Source: Spirochaetaceae bacterium
Lineage (GTDB): Bacteria > Spirochaetota > Spirochaetia > SZUA-6 > Bin103
NCBI GenBank assembly: GCA_028818385.1
Contig: JAPPNY010000220.1
Span: 1-30,951 of the forward strand
Reading direction: 5' to 3'
Length of the DNA stretch: 30,951 nt
The notes under the pieces are model-generated. The model had not been told where the DNA came from. It searched no databases and was given only the letters and a program-made list of their open reading frames with translations. Positions 1 to 7,658 of this stretch are shown piece by piece; position 1 is the first letter of the stretch, and each line of letters starts with the position of its first letter. The translations under genes were made by a program, and so were the position numbers.

Positions 1-2
1 CT

Positions 3-1049
3 ACGGACAGCCGTCTGCAACCAAGGGAATCCCCGGAGTTTTGCAAGAGGCTCTTAGGGCAGTTTCCGGTTGTCTCGCTTGCCGAAGCGCGCGCGGCAGC
101 GCTTGAGAACGCGCGGGCGATCCATCAGGGGCGCGACCCACGGGCCGACGCGAAGGTGCCGACGTTCGCGGTCGCTGCCGAGTCGGTTATCAGGCTACGT
201 GAGCCGACGTGGCGAAAGGGCGGCGACGTTTCAAGTGTCAGTGTGTGGAGAAGTAGCCTTGAGCGCTTCGCCTATCCGACGATCGGAGACAAGCGCGTCG
301 ACGCGATAACGGCACCCGACGTGCTGCGCTGTATCGCGCCCATCTGGACCACGAAGCGCACGACTGCGCGCAACGTCAAGTCTCGTATAAGCATCGTCAT
401 GCGATGGTGCATAGCCCAGCGGTACCGCACGGATGACCCATCACGCGATATTGACACCGCACTACCGGGGCGGAATAGAGCGCGCCCGCAACACCACAAG
501 GCGCTGCCTTATAGCGAAGTAGCCGAGTCCATACGGACGATTCGCCAGCTCGTAAAGGACCGGTCGGTGCGGCTTGCATTTGAGTTTATGGTGCTGACTG
601 CCGCACGTACGGGCGAAGTGCGCTTCGCTCGATGGGGCGATATTGACGTTGAACGGCGCATTTGGACGGTACCGGCCGAGCGCATGAAAGCGGGCCGACT
701 GCACCGCGTGCCCCTGTCGGATCGGGCGCTTGAGGTATTGGACGAAGCGCGGGCGCTGACAGATGGCCATGGGTTTATCTTCCCATCGCGTCGCACGGGT
801 CGGGAGTTTTCGACACATCGACTCATACACGTATGCAAGGATGCGGGGCTCAAGTGCTCGCCGCACGGCTACCGTTCGTCGTTCCGCGATTGGGTAAGCG
901 AGTGCACCGACTACCCGCGCGAGGTAGCCGAGTTGTCGCTTGCGCATGCAAACGGCGACCGCACCGAAGCCGCCTACGCGCGAAGCGACCTACTCGACCG
1001 TAGGGCCGCACTGATGGCCGACTGGGCGACATACGTCACCGCCACCTAG
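3..1049 (+). CDS. int: Tyrosine recombinase/integrase, P4-like, 5' end off the window
   Basis: This site-specific recombinase would integrate and excise the element. The frame is open from base 3, so the start codon lies outside the window. The visible N-terminal part (LAEARAAALENARAIHQGRDP) matches the end of the DUF4102 arm-binding domain of P4/CP4-57-type integrases. A SAM-like core-binding region follows. The catalytic domain is complete: Arg in the TAARTGEVR motif (codon at base 606), Lys in ERMKAGR, the HGYR box (usually HGFR), LAH, and the nucleophile Tyr in AYARSD (codon at base 975). About 348 codons are visible; the family is usually near 400, so some 50 residues are missing to the left. 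It is transcribed toward the head genes. P4-type enzymes often use tRNA genes as targets, but here the right junction lies in a protein gene. Confidence 0.93.
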   Translation, partial: TDSRLQPRESPEFCKRLLGQFPVVSLAEARAAALENARAIHQGRDPRADAKVPTFAVAAESVIRLREPTWRKGGDVSSVSVWRSSLERFAYPTIGDKRVDAITAPDVLRCIAPIWTTKRTTARNVKSRISIVMRWCIAQRYRTDDPSRDIDTALPGRNRARPQHHKALPYSEVAESIRTIRQLVKDRSVRLAFEFMVLTAARTGEVRFARWGDIDVERRIWTVPAERMKAGRLHRVPLSDRALEVLDEARALTDGHGFIFPSRRTGREFSTHRLIHVCKDAGLKCSPHGYRSSFRDWVSECTDYPREVAELSLAHANGDRTEAAYARSDLLDRRAALMADWATYVTAT

Positions 1050-1105
1050 CCGGCCGGCCGCGCGCGCGGCAAAGGCGCGCCGACCGCCTGTAGGGCGCCG
1101 GCACC

Positions 1106-1120
1106 GCGTAGGATTGAAAC
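1106..1120 (+). repeat. 15-bp direct repeat, copy 1 (GCGTAGGATTGAAAC)
   Basis: GCGTAGGATTGAAAC here recurs at 1696-1710 as GCGTAGGACTGAAAC, with one mismatch, 590 bp downstream. The two copies flank the pair of tiny genes at 1409-1701. The role is unknown; it may be an integrase arm site or another protein-binding site. Confidence 0.5.
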
Positions 1121-1397
1121 CCCCCGGCCGGCCCCGCCTGTATCAGATACGGTACGGTACCGGCCCCGCTCGGTTGCCTTCGGTGCGGTGCCTTCCTAAT
1201 GGGCGGATAGCCCATGGTTCGCGGCCGGCCGGCCGTGGCCATCGGCAACCGTACGATGGCTTCGGCGTGGCCAGCGCAAAGCCGGCCGGCCGCTCCGGGG
1301 TGCGGTTACGGCAACGGGGCCGGTACCCGATACGGGCTCGGGTACCTAGGGGCCGGCCGGCCCCCGGTGCGGGGGTACCGCAACCAGTCGTGAGGGT

Positions 1398-1403
1398 AAG
1401 GAG
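1398..1403 (+). promoter_or_regulatory. Ribosome binding site AAGGAG for the 51-aa gene
   Basis: A consensus AAGGAG lies five bases before the ATG at 1409. It is the clearest Shine-Dalgarno in the element and is the main reason to believe the short gene that follows. Confidence 0.7.
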
Positions 1404-1408
1404 AACAT

Positions 1409-1564
1409 ATGGACGACGTACGAAGCGCGATAGCCGCTCGCGACATCGACGCCGTCGTGCGGGCGCTCGCCGAGCATGCGCGAGTCTGCGACGACACCAC
1501 GGCCAGCGCTCCACCACGGCACGCCGAACCGCCCGATAGGCTAGCCGAGCGTCGGGCCGCGTAA
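1409..1564 (+). CDS. Small unrecognised protein, 51 aa
   Basis: I do not recognise a family. The gene starts MDDVRSAIAARDID and ends with the stop TAA, whose last base is the first base of the next gene's ATG. The N-terminal half looks helical (alternating Ala/Arg/Asp/Val); the C-terminal half is Pro/Arg/Glu-rich. The DNA encoding TTASAPPR (1499-1520) is identical over 22 bp to part of the 49-aa gene at 7655-7804, so the two genes share an end by duplication or recombination. A strong Shine-Dalgarno and coupling to the following gene support real translation. Confidence 0.65.
   Translation: MDDVRSAIAARDIDAVVRALAEHARVCDDTTASAPPRHAEPPDRLAERRAA
1499..1520 (+). repeat. 22-bp perfect repeat shared with 7766-7787, copy 1
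   Basis: These 22 bases are identical to 7766-7787. Both copies are read in the same register and encode TTASAPPR near the C-terminus of two different small proteins about 6.3 kb apart. Confidence 0.75.
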
Positions 1565-1701
1565 TGCACGAGATAGGGCCGGTGCTCTACGGCGGCATGT
1601 TCGCCGCCGCCGCGCTTGTAGCGCGTTGGCTATGGTGGCGACTGCGGCGACGCCGTACGGGCGGGCGACGATCACGGGCCGGCCGGCAGGGGCGGGCGTA
1701 G
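1564..1701 (+). CDS. Small single-pass membrane protein, 45 aa
   Basis: The ATG overlaps the stop of the upstream gene (TAATG), implying translational coupling. The protein has a hydrophobic segment at about residues 5-25 (GPVLYGGMFAAAALVARWLW) followed by a strongly basic Arg-rich tail of about 20 residues. This gives a single membrane span with a likely cytoplasmic tail. Size and shape would suit a holin-like or other small phage membrane protein, but no family signature is visible and no endolysin lies nearby. The 3' end runs into a GGCCGGCC motif. Confidence 0.5.
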   Translation: MHEIGPVLYGGMFAAAALVARWLWWRLRRRRTGGRRSRAGRQGRA

Positions 1702-1710
1702 GACTGAAAC
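1696..1710 (+). repeat. 15-bp direct repeat, copy 2 (GCGTAGGACTGAAAC)
   Basis: This is the second copy of the repeat at 1106-1120, with one C/T difference. It overlaps the stop codon of the 45-aa gene. Confidence 0.5.
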
Positions 1711-2059
1711 GGCGGCACCGACCGCGCGACGCTTCCGGCATGACGGGCGAAGCGGGGGCGGTGCGGGGGCGGTGCGTTGCGGTGCGCGCCGGCCGGCCGG
1801 CAGGGTTGCGGGGTTCGCGGCTGGGGCCGGCAAGGCGAGTCGCGATGCGGCACGGCACGGCCGGCACGGCGCGACAAGAGCGGGGCATGACGGGGCACGA
1901 CGGGGCACGACGGGGCACGGCCGGCCCGCTCGCCCCCTGCCCCCGGTGCCTGTTTCCGGTGCGGATGGCACCGCAGGGCCGGCACCGGGGGCCGGTGCAC
2001 CGCGGGCGGGGCATAGCCGGCCCCGGTTTGTGGCAGCTATACCCCCGGTGCGGTGCGAC
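1702..2059. other. Low-complexity region before the terminase
   Basis: The terminase frame is open upstream from 1772, but its translation here is Arg/Gly/Ala/Pro low complexity with no family resemblance, so I treat the stretch as non-coding. It contains the 10-bp tandem repeat at 1881-1920, repeated GCACGGCCGGC strings and GGCCGGCC at 1791. It sits directly upstream of the packaging gene, where a cos or pac site could lie. Confidence 0.5.
1881..1920 (+). repeat. Four tandem copies of a 10-bp unit (CGGGGCACGA)
   Basis: The units at 1881, 1891, 1901 and 1911 read CGGGGCATGA, CGGGGCACGA, CGGGGCACGA and CGGGGCACGG. A ten-base period puts all copies on one face of the helix. Tandem sites just before a terminase gene are compatible with terminase-binding or iteron-type sites. 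Confidence 0.7.
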
Positions 2060-3885
2060 GTGACGGCACCGGCAACCGAACCGAAGCCGCAGGGCCGGCC
2101 CCCGATGACAGGGGCCGAGCGGCAGCGGCGGTACCGCGAGCGGCAGCGGGCCGGCCGGCTGCGGCTCGCCGAGTTGGAAGCCGCAGCCGTTCGCCAACGT
2201 GCGAAGAACACCGAGCGCGGGCGACGGCTTCGCGCGCGCAAGCGCGCCGAGCGCGAAGCCGAACGGGCGGAAGCCGCACGCGTGGCGGTGGCCGACCTAC
2301 CGCCGCCGCAAGCGCAAGCGCTGGCCGTGGCACCGGCCCCGGTCGAGCCCGAACCCGCCCCCGTGGTGGTGGTGGAGCCCGAACGGCCCCCGGTCGAGCC
2401 CGTGGCGCTGGCCGATTGGTGCGCGGCGCTTCGCGTCACCCAGGGCGAGCACGTCGGCCAAGCGCTGGCCGTGCTGCCATGGCAGCGGCGCTACCTTGAC
2501 GCCGTAGAAGCGCTCGACGGCGGCGAGTTGGCTTTGACGATGGGCAGCGGCGGCGGAAAGTCGACACTGGCGGCGGCGATTGCGGCAGCGGCGGTTGCCG
2601 GCCCGCTCGCGAAGCCGCGCGGGCTCGTTATGGTGGTGGCGAGTAGCTTCGGGCAGGCACGGCTTGTCTTCGACCATGCGCTCGCGTTCTTGCGGCCCGT
2701 GATCGAAGCCGACCCCGCGCGTTGGCGCGTGCTCGACTCCGACAAGTCGGCCGTGATTCACGACAGGGCGACCGGGGCCGAATTGCGGGCGCGCGAAGCC
2801 ACGGCCCGCACGCTGCATGGTGCGGCCCCCGCGTTGATCGTGGCCGATGAGCCCGCGCAATGGCAGCGCGCGCAGGCGGAAGCGACCTACGCGGCGCTAC
2901 GCTCGCGACTCGGCAAGATTCCGGGGTCGGCGCTATTGGCCATCGGCACGCGGCCCGAAGACGCCGACCATTGGTTCGCGCGGATGCTCGACCGTTCGGG
3001 CATCGTGCACGCGGCCCCCCGGACGCCGACGTTTTCGACGTGGCGAGTTGGCGCGCGGCTAATCCATCAGTCGACCACCTACCCTCCTTGATGGCCGTCT
3101 ACGAGCGCGAAGCCGACGAAGCGCGGGCCGACCCCGGATTGCTGCGGCAGTTTCGGGCGTTCCGCTTGAATCAGGGCACGCGCACGAACGACGTCGACCT
3201 ACTGATAGACGCCGACGCGTGGCGGCAATCCGAAGGGCAGGCGGGCGCGATCGGGCCGTGGCTATTGGGCGTGGATCTGGGCGGCGGATTGGCTATGTCG
3301 GCAGCGTGCGGCTACTGGCCGACCACCGGCCGACTTGAAGCCGTGGCGGCAATTCCGGGCGACCCCGACGTGGTGGAGCGCGGCACGGCCGACGGCGTGG
3401 GCGACCTATACGGGCGGATGGTCGAGCGTGGCGAGCTTGTCACCACGCCCGGACGCGCGCCCGACTACGCGGCGCTATTGGCCGACGTGGTGAAGCGCTG
3501 GGGCCGACCCGTGGCCGTGGTGGCCGACCGCTACCGCGAGCGCGACCTACACGACGCGATGGCCGATGCCGGTATCGCCGCCCCGTTCGTGCCAAGGGGT
3601 CAAGGCTACGTCGATGGTGCGGCCGACGTACGCGAGTTTCGGCGCGCAGTCGTGGGCGGCGACGTGACCCCGGTGCCATCGCTTCTACTGCGGCACGCAC
3701 TGTCGGGGGCCGTGGTGGTGTCGGATCAAAGCGGCAACGCCAAGCTAGCGAAAGCATCCGAAGGTAACAGGCGGCAGCGGCACCGCGATGATGCGGCGGC
3801 GGCGGCGGTCCTGGCCGTGTCCGAAGGGCGTCGACGTGCTCGCCTGCCCCAGCGGCCCGCGTGGCGACTCGCGGGCGTCGCATGA
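2060..3885 (+). CDS. terL: Phage terminase large subunit (TerL), HK97-type, interrupted by a -1 frameshift
   Basis: TerL is the ATP-driven packaging motor and nuclease that fills proheads through the portal. Counting from ATG 2105, a basic, Arg-rich helical N-terminus (residues 1-60, possibly in place of a small subunit) leads to a Walker A-like loop GSGGGKST (147-154) and Walker B ALIVADE (243-249). After the shift come the HLPSL segment, the nuclease start GVDLGGGLAMSA and the late acidic motif HRDDAAAAA. The frame changes at a run of six C (3015-3020): the first part stops at 3091, and the continuation is read one base back, giving HAAP-PDADVFDVASW. This is a one-base loss, a sequencing error or, less likely, programmed slippage. 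The start is uncertain: GTG 2060 or ATG 2105, neither with a clear Shine-Dalgarno. The stop overlaps the HNH gene (ATGA). Confidence 0.88.
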
Positions 3886-4145
3886 GTCGATGGCACGTCG
3901 CGCACCGGGGCCGATGGGAAGCCGTGCGGGCGGCGGTGCTCGCCCGTGACGGCCATCGGTGCGGGCGGTGCGGCCGACCGGGGCGGCTTGAAGCGCACCA
4001 CGTCACGCCCCTGCAGGCAGGCGGCGACCCCTTCGATATGAGCGGCATCGTCACGCGGTGCCGCGCGTGCCACTTGGCCGAGCACGCGCGCACGCTTACG
4101 CCCGCTCAACAGCGCTGGGCAGCCTTGGTAAGTGGTCTAATATAG
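3882..4145 (+). CDS. Phage HNH endonuclease, 87 aa
   Basis: HNH nucleases encoded beside the terminase assist cleavage at cos sites in many HK97-like phages. The ATG overlaps the terminase stop (ATGA). The protein shows RWEAVRAAVLARDGHRC, two zinc-binding pairs (CGRC and CRAC), the LEAHHVTPL box with the general-base His, and the closing CHLAEH. The central Asn that usually stands before Leu in this motif appears as Gly (DMSGIVTRC), which is unusual. The length is normal for small phage HNH proteins. A longer in-frame start at 3861 would lie inside the terminase and is less likely. Confidence 0.87.
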   Translation: MSRWHVAHRGRWEAVRAAVLARDGHRCGRCGRPGRLEAHHVTPLQAGGDPFDMSGIVTRCRACHLAEHARTLTPAQQRWAALVSGLI

Positions 4146-4183
4146 TGCGCACATAGCGGCCCGTTGCGTCGTATATAGTGCGC
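4141..4183 (+). repeat. Two direct copies of TATAGTGCGC
   Basis: TATAGTGCGC occurs at 4141-4150 and 4174-4183, 33 bp apart, about three helical turns. They lie between the HNH gene and the capsid promoter, in an AT-richer patch unlike the surrounding element. They may be operator or activator sites for the head operon. Confidence 0.6.
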
Positions 4184-4199
4184 CAATACGGCCGTATTG
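4184..4199. promoter_or_regulatory. 16-bp perfect palindrome, operator-like (CAATACGGCCGTATTG)
   Basis: This perfect inverted repeat lies directly after the second TATAGTGCGC repeat and about 27 bp before the -35 box of the capsid promoter. The position suits binding of a dimeric regulator. No such regulator is encoded in the visible part of the element. Confidence 0.55.
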
Positions 4200-4225
4200 T
4201 GCGGCTCCCGATGAGCTGACGACGC

Positions 4226-4253
4226 TTGACATAGTCGCAGACCTGGCTATCGT
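4226..4253 (+). promoter_or_regulatory. Sigma-70-type promoter for the capsid gene, giving a leaderless start
   Basis: A perfect -35 TTGACA (4226-4231), a 16-bp spacer and a -10 TATCGT (4248-4253) are followed by six bases and then the ATG at 4260. The expected transcription start is the A of the ATG or very near it, so the mRNA should be leaderless. No Shine-Dalgarno is present. It would drive the genes from 4260 to 8725. Confidence 0.72.
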
Positions 4254-4259
4254 TAGAGC

Positions 4260-5504
4260 ATGACTACAGTACAGCGGCTGCAGGTTGAAGCGTCGCAGAT
4301 ACGCGAGCGTATCAACGCGACATTTGACGGTGCCGACGACCTCACCGACGAACAGCGCGCCGAGTTGGACGGGCTCACGACTCGCGCGCAGCATATCGAA
4401 CGCGAATTGCGCGCGGCGATCGTGGCGGAAGGCGACGGCGACCTCGTCGTGGCACCGATCGAAGCCGACGCCGAAGCCCGCGAACGTCTGGAGCTTCGCA
4501 GTCGTGCGACGCTCACCGGCTACTTGACCGCCGCACTATCGGGCCGGCAAGTCGGCGGTGCCGAAGCCGAACTACAGCAGGCGGCGGGCGTCGATGGGAT
4601 ACCGTGCGAACTATGGGATACCGCCCCCATGGAAACGCGCGCCGACGCCGTGACCGCCGCCCCCGGCACGACGGGCGTCAATCTCGACCGACTGCAACCC
4701 GCCGTCTTCGCGCCCAGCGTCGGGCCGACGCTGGGCGTTGAAATGCCTATGGTCGAGTCGGGCAGTTACGCGACCGGCACGATTGACACTAGCTTGACGG
4801 CGGGCGCGAAAGCGGCGGGGGCCGACGCCGAAGCCACGGCGGCGACGTTCACCATGTCGAGCGTTACGCCGAAGCGCATTAGCGCCCGCCTGGCCATCCG
4901 CATAGAGGACGTGGCGGCGGTCGGAGCGGCGAACTTCGAAGCCATCTTGCGCGAGAATGCAAGCCTAGTACTGTCCGACGCGTTGGACGATGCGCTCATC
5001 AACGGCGACGGCCAAGCGCCCAACGTGCGCGGCATGTTCGCCGCGCTTACGGATCCCGACGCCCCGACCGAAGTAGCGACGTTCGACTCCTTCGCCGCCG
5101 TGCACGCGAGCGGAATTGACGGGCTTTGGGCGGTCGCTCCGGCCGACGTGTTGGTGGTGGTGGGGCCGGCAACCGCGCAGACGGCGGCGAAGACGTTCCA
5201 ATCGGCCAGCAACTACAAGGGCGAATTGTCCGCAGCGGCTTACGCGGCGGCGAACACCGGCGGCATGGTTACCAATGCGCGCATGCCGAAAGCGGCAGCA
5301 AACGTCCAGCAGGGCTTGCTTTACCGCAAGGGCCGCATGGGCTTGCGCACGGCCGTTTGTCCGCACTGGGCCGACCTACAGATAGACGACATTTACAGCG
5401 GCAGCGCACGCGGCGAGCGCTATTTCAGCTTGCACGCGCTTGTCGGTGACGTGGTGATCGTCCAAGCGGCGGCGTATGCGCAAGTCGCCTACAAACTCGC
5501 GTAG
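4260..5504 (+). CDS. Major capsid protein, HK97 fold
   Basis: This is the main shell protein. Residues 1-75 form a charged helical region (IRERINATFDGADDLTDEQR onward) typical of the scaffolding delta domain. A linker follows, then the HK97-fold body: the PSVGPTLGVEMPMVESGSY strand region, the spine-helix region (RLAIRIEDVAAVGAANFEAI, LSDALDDALINGDG), and a C-terminal part near QIDDIYSGSARGERYFSLHA. The length of 414 aa is normal. It lies before the prohead protease, whereas in most HK97-type modules it comes after portal and protease. The start at 4260 is fixed by the promoter geometry. I cannot tell whether shell crosslinking occurs. Confidence 0.88.
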   Translation: MTTVQRLQVEASQIRERINATFDGADDLTDEQRAELDGLTTRAQHIERELRAAIVAEGDGDLVVAPIEADAEARERLELRSRATLTGYLTAALSGRQVGGAEAELQQAAGVDGIPCELWDTAPMETRADAVTAAPGTTGVNLDRLQPAVFAPSVGPTLGVEMPMVESGSYATGTIDTSLTAGAKAAGADAEATAATFTMSSVTPKRISARLAIRIEDVAAVGAANFEAILRENASLVLSDALDDALINGDGQAPNVRGMFAALTDPDAPTEVATFDSFAAVHASGIDGLWAVAPADVLVVVGPATAQTAAKTFQSASNYKGELSAAAYAAANTGGMVTNARMPKAAANVQQGLLYRKGRMGLRTAVCPHWADLQIDDIYSGSARGERYFSLHALVGDVVIVQAAAYAQVAYKLA

Positions 5505-5512
5505 AAGCGGCG

Positions 5513-6217
5513 ATGAGTCGGCCGGCCCCTAACACCCCTCCCATAGCCTCCATGGGGTCGGTCGACTCTGCGCCTATCGGCGGCGAAGTCGAGATACGCG
5601 CGCGCGATGATGGCGGGCGCACGCTGGCCGGATCGTTTCCCTACGGGCGCACGGCCACGCGTCGCGACCGTGGGCGCGTGCGTAAAGAGCAATTCGGGCC
5701 GCATGCGTTCTCATGGCGGATGCGACAATGGGCCGAATTGCAACGCGAAGCGGCCGAAGCGCTGCAGGGCGCGGTCGATGAAGCGCGCCGACAAGTGATC
5801 GAAGACCAGCTATTGCGCGCCGATATTCACGTGCTGCGCGGTCACGACTTCGACATGCCGCTCGGCAGTCTGTCGGCCGGTACGGCGCGCATCTGGGATG
5901 ATGCGGCGGCGGTGCGGTTCGAAGTCGACCTACCCGACGATAACGACGCGCCATCGTGGGTAAGCGACACCATAAAGGCGGTGCAATCCAAGCTGGCGAC
6001 GGGCGTTAGTCCGGGATTCCGCATACCGCCCCGCGCAGTCGTGGCCGACGCCGAAGCGCTGGTACCCGAAGACGGTAACCCCGGTGTCTTCGTGCGCTTG
6101 ATCCGACAGGCTTCGCTTTATGAGTTGTCAATCGTCACGCGTCCGCACTACGGCGGCACCGACGTTGACGTGCGCGACTATATCGAACGGCCGGCGCGCC
6201 GTCGGTGGTGGGTCTGA
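5513..6217 (+). CDS. Prohead protease, HK97 family (peptidase S78), 234 aa
   Basis: This protease would cut the delta domain of the capsid protein during prohead maturation. A low-complexity N-terminus precedes GRTLAGSFPYG, which matches the usual opening beta region. The candidate catalytic His is H111 in LRGHDFDMPLG and the Ser is S166 in GVSPGFRI. The family-typical segment LYELSIVTRPHYGGT closes the domain. The gene begins eight bases after the capsid stop and its own stop overlaps the next ATG (TGATG). An insertion of about 30 charged residues (68-100) precedes the His motif and may be a lineage-specific feature. Confidence 0.86.
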   Translation: MSRPAPNTPPIASMGSVDSAPIGGEVEIRARDDGGRTLAGSFPYGRTATRRDRGRVRKEQFGPHAFSWRMRQWAELQREAAEALQGAVDEARRQVIEDQLLRADIHVLRGHDFDMPLGSLSAGTARIWDDAAAVRFEVDLPDDNDAPSWVSDTIKAVQSKLATGVSPGFRIPPRAVVADAEALVPEDGNPGVFVRLIRQASLYELSIVTRPHYGGTDVDVRDYIERPARRRWWV

Positions 6218-6564
6218 TGGCGTGCTCGGTGGGCCGTGTGGAGCTCGAACAGCAGGGCGGAATCGCGCGCGATACCGCACGACGCCTAGCGCCGGTGGTG
6301 CGCCGCATCGTCGATGACTACGCGCGCGCGGCCCCCGTCGAGTTGGCCGACGAAGCCGCGCTACGCTTCGCCTGTTATCTGTCCGACGCGTCGGGCCGTG
6401 GCGCGTCCGGGGCGGTGCGAAGCGAAACCACCACCGAAACGGTCGGGCCGATGACCACCACGCGCACTATCGACTACACGGCCGACCATAGCGGGGCGTT
6501 TCGTCGGTGCGGTGCGGCGGCGCTACTGTCTCCCTATCGCGTGCGCCACGGGGGCGTCATCTGA
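6217..6564 (+). CDS. Head-tail connector/adaptor protein, 115 aa
   Basis: The protein resembles gp6-like head-tail connectors, which form a ring below the portal. The helical N-terminal part (ALRFACYLSDA) and the characteristic end GAAALLSPYRVRHGGVI match this family, where a Gly-Ala-Leu-Leu-Ser-Pro-x-x-Val-x-Arg-x-Gly ending is common. The start ATG 6217 overlaps the protease stop (TGATG); an ATG 12 bases upstream is less likely. Its stop in turn overlaps the portal ATG. It is the only gene suggesting that this head accepts a tail, which would have to come from elsewhere. Confidence 0.72.
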   Translation: MACSVGRVELEQQGGIARDTARRLAPVVRRIVDDYARAAPVELADEAALRFACYLSDASGRGASGAVRSETTTETVGPMTTTRTIDYTADHSGAFRRCGAAALLSPYRVRHGGVI

Positions 6565-7658
6565 TGGCGTGGCGCTGGCCGTGGGCGAAGCGCGAAACGC
6601 GCGACTCCGGGGGCGACTTCTCCGACGCTATCGTGGCGCTGGCCGAAGCGCGCGCGGCAGGGCAGGCGGCGGACGCGAGCGCATCGGCGGCGGTCGAAAC
6701 GGCGGCGGGCTTGCTCGCGCGCAGCCTATCGTCCGCCACGGTCGAAGCGGCCGACTGGGCACGCGCGGCCGTCACGCCCGACTTTCTCGCCCAAGTCGGG
6801 CGCGACTTGGTTCGGCGTGGCGAGTCGCTACACGTGATCGAAGCGGCGGGCGGCGACGTGATGCTGCTACCGGCGGCACAATGGACGTGGGAAGACGGCG
6901 GCGACGCCGACCCCCGATCGTGGACGGTGCGCGCCACGACCTACGGCCCGTCGAGCGCGATCACGCGAACCCTGCGGGCATCGGCCGTCGTCTTCGCGAC
7001 GTGGGGGCGTCAACCCGGCACGCCTCACCGGGGGCAGGGGCCGACCGCATGGGCGAGCCTAACGGGCCGACTGCATGCCGAAGTCGAGCGCAGCCTAGGC
7101 GACGAAGCGGCCGGCCCGCTTGCGCATTTGCTCGCGATTCCGGCCGATCCGGGGGCCGGCCCCCGCACCGACGAAGACGGCAAGCCGACGGCCGATCCGC
7201 TCGACCCCCTGCGGGCTTCGATCCGCACGGCGCGCGGCAGGGCCGTCATGGTCGAAACGACGGCGGGCGCATGGGATCAAGGGCAGGCAGCGGCACCACG
7301 GCGCGACTGGACGCCCCAGCGCTTGGGGCCGATGCCGCCCGATGCGCTCGCCACCATCCGCAGCCAAACGGCGGCGGCGATCGCGGCGGCGGCGGGCGTG
7401 CCCCCCGCGTTGCTGGATCCGGCCGGCACCGCGCAGGGGCAGCGCGAAGCGTGGCGACGCTTCGGGGCCGGCACCGTGCAACCTGTTGCTCGCCAGCTCG
7501 CGGCAGAGCTTGAGCGCAAGCTAGAAACCCCGGTCGGGCTTAGGTTTGGCGAGTTGGCCACGGGCGACGTGGTCGCGCGGGCGAGCGCTTACGCCCGCTT
7601 GCGGTCGGCCGGCATGGACGACGCCGACGCGCGCCGACTGTCGGGGTTGGACTCATGA
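6564..7658 (+). CDS. Phage portal protein, 364 aa
   Basis: The portal forms the dodecameric ring through which DNA is packaged. The start MAWRWPWAKRE is typical of portals, and the ATG overlaps the previous stop (TGATG). The C-terminal half has the conserved VPPALLDPAGTAQGQREAWR region followed by FGAGTVQPVARQLAAELERK and a final GMDDADARRLSGL segment, a common order in HK97-like portals. The length is at the lower end for the family. Its place at the end of the head genes, after capsid and protease, reverses the usual order. The stop overlaps the next small gene (ATGA). Confidence 0.84.
   Translation: MAWRWPWAKRETRDSGGDFSDAIVALAEARAAGQAADASASAAVETAAGLLARSLSSATVEAADWARAAVTPDFLAQVGRDLVRRGESLHVIEAAGGDVMLLPAAQWTWEDGGDADPRSWTVRATTYGPSSAITRTLRASAVVFATWGRQPGTPHRGQGPTAWASLTGRLHAEVERSLGDEAAGPLAHLLAIPADPGAGPRTDEDGKPTADPLDPLRASIRTARGRAVMVETTAGAWDQGQAAAPRRDWTPQRLGPMPPDALATIRSQTAAAIAAAAGVPPALLDPAGTAQGQREAWRRFGAGTVQPVARQLAAELERKLETPVGLRFGELATGDVVARASAYARLRSAGMDDADARRLSGLDS

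Larger units (their letters stand above)
1050..1408. other. Non-coding GGCCGGCC- and GGTACC-rich region
   Basis: No convincing gene lies here; all open frames are low-complexity Arg/Pro/Gly. The stretch holds GGCCGGCC at 1052, 1126, 1223, 1227, 1284, 1351 and 1355, and GGTACC at 1156, 1322, 1341 and 1374. Further GGCCGGCC copies continue at 1677, 1791, 2093 and 2149. Such dense palindromes just after the integrase could be packaging, replication or recombination sites; no function can be read directly. Confidence 0.6.

Noticed and set aside
1106..1710. CRISPR-like repeat ends (GGATTGAAAC / GGACTGAAAC)
   Set aside because: Only two copies 590 bp apart, with genes between them and no regular spacers or cas genes.
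1772..2059. N-terminal extension of the terminase frame
   Set aside because: Translation is low-complexity Arg/Gly/Pro without family likeness, and the bases carry tandem and palindromic repeats. The open frame is explained by high GC.
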